The notes beneath the pieces are model-generated. The model made no database searches. It had not been told where the DNA came from and worked only from the letters and a program-made list of their open reading frames with translations. The position numbers and the translations under genes were made by a program. From contig JAHEZA010000085.1 in assembly GCA_023251335.1 (NCBI GenBank), positions 1 to 8,049 of the forward strand: 8,049 nucleotides of DNA, in the 5' to 3' direction. Below, piece after piece: positions 1 to 5,687 of this stretch; positions within the stretch are counted from its first letter, which is position 1; the number at the start of each line of letters is the position of its first letter. The stretch is from Chitinophagaceae bacterium. GTDB lineage: Bacteria > Bacteroidota > Bacteroidia > Chitinophagales > Chitinophagaceae.

Positions 1-10
1 TATTAGGTAT

Positions 11-18
11 CAAAGATA
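11..18 (-). promoter_or_regulatory. Putative Bacteroidota -7 promoter element pointing left
   Basis: Read on the minus strand this is TATCTTTG, an exact match to the Bacteroidota housekeeping -7 consensus TAnnTTTG. No clear -33 TTG is seen at the usual spacing. If it is real, it drives a gene that starts beyond the left edge, so the left part of the window would be a divergent intergenic region. Confidence 0.35.
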
Positions 19-197
19 AAGTTTGGTTTTTTATCCGATCATATCCATTGTAAGAATCCTTAAAAAAATATTAACCAAAAAAAATAATAAGACGCAATAA
101 AAAAATTAGAAAGTAGTTATTAAAAGCAGACGAGAAAATTGAAAAAAAGTGATTGCATTTTCTGAAATTAAAAGAAAAAGAAATTTTGAAAGATGCA

Positions 198-228
198 TTA
201 TCCACAACTCTTTTAAAAATGTTGATAA
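198..228. other. DnaA-box-like pair (inverted)
   Basis: Positions 198-206 read TTATCCACA, identical to the strong DnaA-box consensus TTATNCACA. Positions 220-228 read TGTTGATAA, whose reverse complement TTATCAACA differs from the consensus at one base. The two sites face each other 13 nt apart and are followed by an extremely AT-rich stretch (229-275) that could serve as an unwinding element. Only one perfect box is present in the visible region, so origin function is not established; the pair could equally be a chance match or a DnaA-regulated site. Confidence 0.35.
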
Positions 229-323
229 AAAAAGTAAAAATATTTTTTTAGTTAGCGAAAATTATTTTTAATATTGTGTAAGGAAATTTATTTTTCCCGT
301 ACTTACTAACCCATCCATATAAC

Positions 324-358
324 AAAGCCCGTGCATTTTTGACGGGCTTTATTATTTT
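324..358 (+). terminator. Intrinsic (rho-independent) terminator
   Basis: A perfect 9-bp stem, AAAGCCCGT (324-332) pairing with ACGGGCTTT (342-350), encloses a 9-nt loop and is followed by the T-rich tail ATTATTTT (351-358). The T-rich side lies on the plus strand, so it stops rightward transcription before rluE. No gene is visible in the 323 bases upstream, so it ends either a transcript from outside the window or a short non-coding RNA. Confidence 0.75.
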
Positions 359-410
359 AATGACCCTGCGATTATAAAAGTTTTATACTTTGATTTAAAA
401 TATAATTTTT

Positions 411-1004
411 TTGAACAACTATTTTATTGCTTATAAACCTTTTCATGTGCTTTGCCAATTCACATCTGAAGGGAATAAAAAAACACTCAAAGATTTTTTT
501 GATGTACCCCGAAACATATATCCCGTGGGCCGTTTGGACTACGATAGCGAAGGACTGATAATACTCACTAACGATAAAAAGCTAAATCATCTTTTGTTAA
601 ATCCTGTGCACGGACATGAAAGAGAATATTGGGTTCAGGTAGAAGGACTCATTTCGCATGAAGCAATTAATAAATTAATTAATGGCATTGCTATTAATAT
701 TGATGGAAAAATGTTTCAAACAAAAAAATGTAAGGCAGAAAAATTTTTTGAAACACCTTTGGTACATCAGCGAATACCGCCTATTCGATTCAGAAAAAAC
801 CTTCCGGATAGCTGGATAAAAATAATTTTAACAGAAGGTAAAAACAGACAAGTGAGAAAAATGACTGCGGGAGCGGGTCATCCTACATTAAGATTAATAA
901 GAACAAGAATAGAAAGTGTTACTTTAGCACAATTGCAACCGGGAGAAATGAAATCCGTATCGCAGCAGGAATTGTATAAATTGCTCAAAATTCAAAAAAG
1001 ATAA
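411..1004 (+). CDS. rluE: 23S rRNA pseudouridine synthase, RluE-like (RsuA/RluB/E/F family)
   Basis: Converts a specific uridine of an rRNA to pseudouridine in the cytoplasm; E. coli RluE acts on U2457 of 23S rRNA. The 197-aa protein starts directly with the catalytic fold (YKPFHVLCQF, residues 8-17) and lacks an N-terminal S4 domain, as RluE does. Motif II is PVGRLDYDSEGL (38-49) with the predicted catalytic nucleophile Asp43, and the family's EGKNRQVRKM motif lies at 142-151. The start is TTG at 411: an in-frame TAA at 396-398 limits upstream extension and no ATG precedes the catalytic domain. No Shine-Dalgarno sequence is seen, as expected in Bacteroidota. An imperfect -7-like TTTG (389-392) lies just upstream. 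It is 7 nt ahead of yicC, so probably co-transcribed. The family is certain; assignment to RluE rather than another small RsuA-type member is likely but not proven. Confidence 0.88.
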   Translation: MNNYFIAYKPFHVLCQFTSEGNKKTLKDFFDVPRNIYPVGRLDYDSEGLIILTNDKKLNHLLLNPVHGHEREYWVQVEGLISHEAINKLINGIAINIDGKMFQTKKCKAEKFFETPLVHQRIPPIRFRKNLPDSWIKIILTEGKNRQVRKMTAGAGHPTLRLIRTRIESVTLAQLQPGEMKSVSQQELYKLLKIQKR

Positions 1005-1011
1005 ATTAACG

Positions 1012-1887
1012 ATGTTACAATCAATGACAGGCTTCGGAAGAGCAGAACAAACAATCGGTGATAAAACTTACCTCGTAGAAATAAAATCACTGAATGGCAA
1101 ACAACTTGATATCAATTTGAAAATACCTGCAATCATAAAACCTTACGAATTCGACATAAGAAACCTGATACAGGAATCATTGCTTCGCGGAACTATTGAA
1201 TGACTTATCGTGATAAAACAAAACGGCGCCACAAAGCCTGTTGTTATTAACACCGACCTTATCAAGGCTTATTATTTGCAAATAGAAGCGCTGTCACAGG
1301 AGTTATCTATTGATACCAATTCTGTTTTGGCAGCGCTTTTAAGATTACCCGAAGTCGTTTCTCCCAGCAATGAAGTTTTAAATGCAGACGATTGGAAAGA
1401 TTTAAAAAGTGTTATTGAAGTTGCCTTGCATGAATTGAATCAACATAGGATAGAAGAAGGTAAATCATTAGAAAAGGAATTGCTTCTCCGCATAAATAAT
1501 ATTAATGAGCAGGAAGCACATATTTTACAATTGGAGCCGGAGCGAAGGAAAAACATGAAAAATGAACTGATAAAACTTCTTGAAGAAAACGTTGGCAAGG
1601 AAAACTATGATGCCAACCGGCTGGAGCAGGAACTGATCTACTATATTGAAAAAATTGATATCAGGGAAGAACAGGTAAGATTAAAGAATCATTGCGAATA
1701 TCTTTTGTCTATCATCAGCAATGACGAAGGAACAAAAGGCAAAAAACTTTCTTTCGTAATTCAGGAAATTGGCCGCGAAATTAATACAACAGGGTCCAAG
1801 GCTTATGACTCGGACATCCAAAAATGCGTGGTTTTGATGAAAGATGAACTTGAAAAAATTAAAGAACAAACTTTCAATATTTTGTAG
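1012..1887 (+). pseudogene. yicC: YicC/YloC-family endoribonuclease interrupted by an in-frame TGA
   Basis: YicC-family proteins are conserved bacterial endoribonucleases implicated in RNA turnover. The frame opens with the typical LQSMTGFGRAE (2-12) and runs through VEIKSLNGKQLD (22-33) to RGTIE (59-63). It then meets TGA at 1201-1203 and continues in the same frame for another 227 codons before the natural TAG at 1885-1887. The downstream part keeps the family C-terminal hallmarks: NRLEQELIYYIEKIDIREE, the FVIQEIGREINTTGSKA segment and the closing KEQTFNIL. Counting the stop codon as one residue, the total is 291 codons, the normal family length, so only one codon is wrong. A GTG at 1210 could restart translation, but that product would lack the first 66 residues of the N-terminal domain. 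Possible causes are a recent nonsense mutation, a sequencing error or recoding. Other genes here use TGA as a normal stop (serC, the nuclease). It lies 7 nt after rluE and 8 nt before gldH. Confidence 0.85.
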
Positions 1888-1895
1888 CTCTTTTT

Positions 1896-2402
1896 ATGCT
1901 GATGGAAACGGATTATTTTTGCAAAAAAAATCGCTTGAAAAAATTTCTCTTTATACTTCTTGTTTCAGTAAGTTTCTTTTCATGTATCAAGATCAACCTG
2001 TTTGAAAAACAAGCTGCCTTACCTGCCCAAAGATGGTATTATTCTAACGTGCCAACATTTACTTTTCACATCGACGATACTACCTCTTTATATAACGTAT
2101 ATATTGTGTTGCGCCATACTGATCTTTATAACTATAATAATATCTGGCTAAGAATTGGCTCGGATTCGCCCAGTGATTCGATGCATTACCAGAATATAAA
2201 TATTCCATTGGCGAATGATTCAAAAGGTTGGAGCGGAACCGGAATGGATGATATTTATGAAGTAAGACAAAATATCTCAGCAGGCCCTTTGTCCTTCAAA
2301 AAGCCTGGAGATTATACATTTTCCATAGCCCAGATCATGCGCGAAAATCCGCTGATGTATATCCTGAATATAGGAATCCGTGTTGACAAAATAAAAATGT
2401 AA
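1896..2402 (+). CDS. gldH: Gliding motility-type lipoprotein GldH
   Basis: GldH is a lipoprotein required for gliding in Flavobacterium johnsoniae and found widely in Bacteroidota, including non-gliders; its molecular role is unresolved. The 168-aa product has a basic N-region (KKNRLKK, 10-16), a hydrophobic core (17-27) and a lipobox-like FFSC with the predicted lipidated Cys30. The mature part carries family features: NLFEK (34-38), the TFHIDDTTSLYNVYIVLRHT region (55-75), YNYNNIWLRI (78-87), a GTGMDDIYE turn (114-122) and FKKPGDYTFSIAQIMRE (134-150). It is predicted to be anchored in the outer membrane or on the periplasmic side. The start is ATG 1896, 8 nt after the yicC stop; ATG 1902 (Met3) is an equally acceptable start. 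It is 49 nt upstream of the histidine kinase gene and probably co-transcribed with it. Confidence 0.88.
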   Translation: MLMETDYFCKKNRLKKFLFILLVSVSFFSCIKINLFEKQAALPAQRWYYSNVPTFTFHIDDTTSLYNVYIVLRHTDLYNYNNIWLRIGSDSPSDSMHYQNINIPLANDSKGWSGTGMDDIYEVRQNISAGPLSFKKPGDYTFSIAQIMRENPLMYILNIGIRVDKIKM

Positions 2403-2451
2403 AGGCATTTTCAGAGCGCAGTTTTTTCTAGTAAATTTAAATCCCGGATTT

Positions 2452-3444
2452 ATGGCTTATGAAATCCTTAAGAATAAATTAAAGGCAAAGCCTCTCAGAA
2501 TAATTTATATTTTTTACTGGTTCCTTCTCGCCTACATACTCGCCGCTCTTGTATTTTGGTACATCGCCCTTAATAATCAAACGAAAAAGATTTATGCGTT
2601 CGGGGAGCAAAGTATTAGCGCAAATGATACGCAACGTGCACAAAAAGTAAAAGAAATAGAAGCGTTCAGAGACAGGAAAACCACACAATACGCAGGGGAA
2701 GGTGTTATTTTCCTATTATTGATAATAGCCGGAGCCATCCTTATTTTCAGGCTTATAAGAAAGCAACTGAGACTGTCGCAGCAGCAGCAAAATTTAATGA
2801 TGGCCATAACCCACGAACTAAAAACCCCCATCGCAGTTACCAGGCTCAACCTGGAAACAATGCAAATCAGAAAACTTGGCGAAGAGCAGAAAAAGCAATT
2901 AATAAGTAGTACCATACAGGAAGCCAATCGCCTGAACACCCTATGCAATAACATGCTTTTGACGAGCCAGATAGATGCCGGCGGATATGCGCTTACCCGC
3001 GAAAAATTTGATCTTGGTATTGTTGTAAATGATTGTGTGGAAGATTTCACAAACCGGTTCCCTTCCAGAAATATTGAAGTGGACGTAGAAGATGAGAACA
3101 TGATTACGGGCGATAAGCTGTTATTACAATTAGCCATTAACAATCTTTTAGACAATGCGCTTAAATATTCAGGAAAAGACAATGTAGTTTTGATAAAAGT
3201 ATTTCAAAACAATAAAAAGATATTTTTACAGGTAATAGATGAGGGAAGAGGGATTGATGCCGGCGAAAAAATAAAAATTTTTGACAAATACTTTAGGGGA
3301 ATAAACACCCAGGCAAAAGGAACTGGCCTTGGGCTTTATCTTACAAAAGAAATTGTGAGGCAACATCGTGGAAGCATCACCGTAATAAATAATATTCCTC
3401 ACGGGTCTGTTTTTGAAATACAATTTAAAATACCAAAATCTTAA
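2452..3444 (+). CDS. Two-transmembrane sensor histidine kinase
   Basis: Inner-membrane sensor that autophosphorylates on histidine and passes phosphate to a response regulator, almost certainly the product of the next gene. The 330-aa protein has transmembrane segments at about 16-40 and 84-103, flanking a short predicted periplasmic loop of some 43 residues with no recognisable sensor domain; no HAMP domain is evident. The HisKA H-box AITHELKTPIA has the phosphoacceptor His121. The HATPase domain shows the N-box NNLLDNALKYS (230-240; Asn231 and Asn235), G1 motif DEGRGID (263-269), F-box IFDKYFRG (276-283) and G2 motif GTGLGL (290-295), so all catalytic motifs are intact. ATG 2452 is the natural start, placing the first membrane segment correctly. 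The small loop suggests sensing at or within the membrane, or through a partner protein. The overall layout resembles RprX of Bacteroides, but the ligand is unknown. Confidence 0.93.
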   Translation: MAYEILKNKLKAKPLRIIYIFYWFLLAYILAALVFWYIALNNQTKKIYAFGEQSISANDTQRAQKVKEIEAFRDRKTTQYAGEGVIFLLLIIAGAILIFRLIRKQLRLSQQQQNLMMAITHELKTPIAVTRLNLETMQIRKLGEEQKKQLISSTIQEANRLNTLCNNMLLTSQIDAGGYALTREKFDLGIVVNDCVEDFTNRFPSRNIEVDVEDENMITGDKLLLQLAINNLLDNALKYSGKDNVVLIKVFQNNKKIFLQVIDEGRGIDAGEKIKIFDKYFRGINTQAKGTGLGLYLTKEIVRQHRGSITVINNIPHGSVFEIQFKIPKS

Positions 3445-3463
3445 ACTTTTTAATTTTCAATAC

Positions 3464-4177
3464 ATGCCACAAAATAAACGTTCTATTTTATTAGTAGAAG
3501 ACGAAGAAAATTTGCAGAACACGTTAAAGCTAAATTTTGAAATGGAAGGATATAATGTTTCTTCGGCTTACAATGGTGAAGAAGCGCTGGATGCTGTTCG
3601 GAATGAGTATTTCGACCTTATTATCCTCGACGTAATGCTTCCGGAAATAGATGGTATTACAGTATGTGAAAACATAAGATTGACGAATACCGAAATTCCG
3701 ATATTAATGCTAAGCGCCAAAGACCAAAGCGCTGACCGGATTTTAGGCCTTAAAAAAGGAGCGGATGATTACGTTGCTAAGCCATTCAGCCTGGAAGAAT
3801 TGTTGATAAGAGTAAGTATCTTAATTAATAAAAGTAAAAAGATATCAGCAAAAGAACCCGTTGCGGACGAGTACGGCTTTGGTAAAAACGTCATCAATTT
3901 TAAATCATTGGAAAGTACCACAAAGTCGGGTGAAAAAGTAGATCTCACCAAAAAAGAAGTCATGCTTTTAAAACTACTTATTGAGAATAAAAATGAAGTA
4001 GTAACCCGGGAAAAAATTTTGCAATCGGTATGGGGATATAATGTTTACCCCACCACCCGAACGGTTGATAATTTTATTTTAAACTTCCGTAAATATTTTG
4101 AAGAAGACAGCAGGCATCCCAAATTCTTCCATTCCATAAGAGGTATCGGATATAAATTTACAGATTCAGAAAATTAA
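3464..4177 (+). CDS. OmpR/PhoB-family DNA-binding response regulator
   Basis: Cytoplasmic transcription factor activated by phosphorylation from the adjacent kinase. The 237-aa protein has a receiver domain (about 7-120) with acidic pocket Glu12/Asp13, phosphoacceptor Asp56 in LIILDVMLP, Ser84 in MLSAKD and Lys106 in the VAKPF motif. A winged-helix DNA-binding domain (about 140-233) includes LTKKEVMLLKLL (161-172), TREKILQSVWG (181-191), the TTRTVDNFILNFRKY recognition region (197-211) and the terminal RGIGYKF (226-232). I chose ATG 3464 (MPQNKRSILLVEDE), 19 nt after the kinase stop. The frame is open back to 3413, but that would overlap the kinase and add a non-conserved N-terminus. Its targets cannot be read here; gldH or envelope genes are possible. 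It most resembles RprY-type regulators. Confidence 0.94.
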   Translation: MPQNKRSILLVEDEENLQNTLKLNFEMEGYNVSSAYNGEEALDAVRNEYFDLIILDVMLPEIDGITVCENIRLTNTEIPILMLSAKDQSADRILGLKKGADDYVAKPFSLEELLIRVSILINKSKKISAKEPVADEYGFGKNVINFKSLESTTKSGEKVDLTKKEVMLLKLLIENKNEVVTREKILQSVWGYNVYPTTRTVDNFILNFRKYFEEDSRHPKFFHSIRGIGYKFTDSEN

Positions 4178-4189
4178 GAATTATAAAAA

Positions 4190-4287
4190 ATTACCTGTTG
4201 ACGCCGAAACAACGCAATCTTCCAAAACAGTAAACAAATAAAAAAGAAAGATTCTTATTTAAGTTTCGTTTTCTAATAACAGGTAAT
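4190..4287. repeat. Inverted repeat in the convergent intergenic region
   Basis: ATTACCTGTT (4190-4199) and AACAGGTAAT (4278-4287) are perfect 10-bp inverted copies separated by 78 nt, in the space between the convergent response regulator and DUF1015 genes. A small AAGAA/TTCTT hairpin lies inside (4244-4256). No GC-rich stem with a T-tract is present, so if this region ends transcription from both sides it does so with an atypical long-range stem. It could also be chance. Confidence 0.4.
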
Positions 4288-4319
4288 ACATTTTCAGGGA
4301 TGATAATAACGGATTAATT

Positions 4320-5546
4320 CTATTCAGAAAGCAGATGTGTAAGTAGCCCGTCTCTCAACTTTGGCTCAAACCAGGTACTTTTAGGAGGCATGATATTGTT
4401 GCTGTCGGCAATATCAAACAACTGCTCAATAGTCACAGGATATATACTGAAAGCCACTTTCCATTCTTTGCTGTTTACTTTTTCTTCCAGTTCTTTCATT
4501 CCTCTAATACCGCCGATGAAATCAATTCTTGTATCTGTTCGCTGATCTTTTATTCCCAGGATTGGTTCCAATACATTGTCCTGTAAAATAGAAACATCTA
4601 AAATACTCACCGGATCTGTAGAAAAAGTTCCGTCCAACGCGGCAAGCTGATACCATTGATGATTGAGATACATGCCAAATGAATGCGCTGCATCAGGAAG
4701 ATACGCTTTTGAAACTTTTGTAACTGAAAAATTCCGGTTTAGATGTTCTAAAAACTCACCTTCCGATAAACCATTAAGATCTTTTACAACCCTGTTATAA
4801 TCCATTATCTTCAACTGCGACGCCGGAAACAGCGTAGATAGAAAATGACCAGCTTCTTCATTGTCGGCTAAAAGATATTTCACCTTTGCCGCCGAAGCTA
4901 CGCGATGATGACCGTCCGCAATATAAGTGCAGTCCACGTCAGTCTTAAAAATTTCTGTGATTCTGTCTATTACCTTTTCATCGTTCACTACCCAAACGGT
5001 ATGCTCTATACCATCATCAGCCATAAAATTATTTACAGGATTCTTATCCGCTTTCCATTTTTCTGTAATGCCGTTCAGTTCATCTACGTCCCTGAAAGCA
5101 AGAAAAACATTTCCGGTTTGCGCACCTGTAGTTTTTATATGATTGATACGATCCTGCTCTTTCTCGGGCCTTGTGAATTCATGTTTTTTTATCAGCCCTT
5201 CCTCATAATCATTTACTGAACTACAGCATACCAGGCCTGTTTGCGCTCGCCCATCCATAGTTAACTTGTAAATATAATAGCACGGTTTACTTTCACTAAA
5301 AAGAATCGGGCGGCTGATAAAAGCATCCAGGTTTTCTTTAGCCTTTTCGTAAACCTGCTGGCTGTGAATATCAATACCGGCCGGAAGATCAATTTCGCTT
5401 TTGGTAACGTGTAAAAAAGAATATGGATTGCCCTCAGCTTCTACTTTGGCTTCTTTACTACTTAGCACATCATAAGGCCTTGAGGCTACTTGTTTGGCAT
5501 ATTGTGGCTCCGGCCTTAGCGCTTTAAAAGGAGAAATTGTTATCAT
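4320..5546 (-). CDS. DUF1015 family protein linked to serine biosynthesis
   Basis: This 408-aa cytoplasmic protein (no signal peptide or membrane segment) belongs to the DUF1015 family, whose biochemical role I cannot state with certainty. Family landmarks are the N-terminal ISPFKALRPEP (4-14), RPYDVLSS (23-30), NPYSFLHVTKSE (40-51), the KHEFTRPEKEQDRINHIK block (121-138), the highly conserved TYIADGHHRVASA (207-219), RIDFIGG (340-346) and the C-terminal MPPKSTWFEPKLRDGL block (386-401). DGHHR (211-215) resembles the signature of ParB/Srx-fold serine kinases such as archaeal SerK, which is my inference from motif similarity only. It lies 141 nt downstream of serC on the same strand; DUF1015 genes commonly accompany serA and serC in Bacteroidota, so a role in serine or phosphoserine metabolism is plausible. 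It has its own promoter-like element at 5595-5602. ATG 5546 fits the family N-terminus and the stop is TAG. Confidence 0.88.
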   Translation of the reverse strand: MITISPFKALRPEPQYAKQVASRPYDVLSSKEAKVEAEGNPYSFLHVTKSEIDLPAGIDIHSQQVYEKAKENLDAFISRPILFSESKPCYYIYKLTMDGRAQTGLVCCSSVNDYEEGLIKKHEFTRPEKEQDRINHIKTTGAQTGNVFLAFRDVDELNGITEKWKADKNPVNNFMADDGIEHTVWVVNDEKVIDRITEIFKTDVDCTYIADGHHRVASAAKVKYLLADNEEAGHFLSTLFPASQLKIMDYNRVVKDLNGLSEGEFLEHLNRNFSVTKVSKAYLPDAAHSFGMYLNHQWYQLAALDGTFSTDPVSILDVSILQDNVLEPILGIKDQRTDTRIDFIGGIRGMKELEEKVNSKEWKVAFSIYPVTIEQLFDIADSNNIMPPKSTWFEPKLRDGLLTHLLSE

Positions 5547-5560
5547 GTTTTTAAATTTTT

Positions 5561-5574
5561 AGCCTTGAAAGGCT
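5561..5574 (-). repeat. Short hairpin in the DUF1015 leader
   Basis: On the minus strand AGCCTTTCAAGGCT forms a compact stem (5-6 bp with a 2-4 nt loop) between the predicted transcription start and the DUF1015 start codon. No T-tract follows in the direction of transcription, so a terminator is unlikely. It may affect leader stability or translation, or may be incidental. Confidence 0.3.
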
Positions 5575-5594
5575 GTAAAATTTTGCAAGGGGTG

Positions 5595-5602
5595 CAAATA
5601 TA
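5595..5602 (-). promoter_or_regulatory. Putative -7 promoter element for the DUF1015 gene
   Basis: The minus strand reads TATATTTG, an exact match to the Bacteroidota -7 consensus TAnnTTTG. It sits about 49 bases upstream of the DUF1015 start codon and would give a leader of roughly 40 nt. A -33 TTG at the expected distance is not clear. It suggests DUF1015 can be transcribed independently of serC. Confidence 0.5.
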
Positions 5603-5687
5603 AATCAATCAAAGAATAATATTGATTTTTGGGTAGCCCTTACCTGCCGGGATGTATTCATGTTAAAGAAAGTAGCTCTTAAACTGT

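Larger units (their letters stand above)
1..410. other. AT-rich intergenic region without a supported gene
   Basis: No convincing coding sequence is visible on either strand before the rluE-like gene at 411. All plus-strand frames are interrupted quickly. The longest stub at the left edge is a 16-codon open stretch (3-50) ending in TAA at 51-53, which could be the tail of a plus-strand gene but has no recognisable content. The region is dominated by A and T runs (for example 61-115 and 229-275). It contains a minus-strand promoter-like element at 11-18, a DnaA-box-like pair at 198-228, a small GGAAA/TTTCC hairpin at 282-297 and an intrinsic terminator at 324-358. It could be a divergent intergenic region, an origin-like segment, or the locus of a small RNA; the sequence alone does not decide. 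Confidence 0.6.

Noticed and set aside
3..53. C-terminus of a plus-strand gene entering from the left edge
   Set aside because: Only 16 codons are open, with no recognisable sequence, and a perfect -7 element on the opposite strand overlaps it; not enough to call a gene.
1201..1203. TGA reassigned as a sense codon in this organism
   Set aside because: serC and the nuclease-like gene both end in TGA at the expected protein end, and tryptophan is encoded by TGG throughout.
1201..1260. Classical selenocysteine insertion element after the yicC TGA
   Set aside because: Only a short AT-rich near-palindrome (1205-1216) and a GGCGCC palindrome (1225-1230) are present; neither forms a convincing bacterial SECIS hairpin. 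Selenocysteine remains only a remote option.
2592..3182. 196-codon open frame antisense to the histidine kinase
   Set aside because: The kinase on the plus strand has all catalytic motifs. The antisense product is Ser/Cys/Phe-rich with no recognisable domain, typical of a shadow frame.
3413..3463. Upstream start for the response regulator overlapping the kinase gene
   Set aside because: The extra 17 residues are not receiver-like and overlap the kinase coding sequence; ATG 3464 gives the canonical receiver N-terminus.
4905..5219. Plus-strand open frames inside DUF1015
   Set aside because: They lie opposite conserved DUF1015 motifs (including DGHHR) and their composition is not protein-like.
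5610..5667. 18-codon minus-strand small ORF between serC and DUF1015
   Set aside because: Very short, no supporting start signal, overlaps the DUF1015 promoter region, no recognisable peptide.
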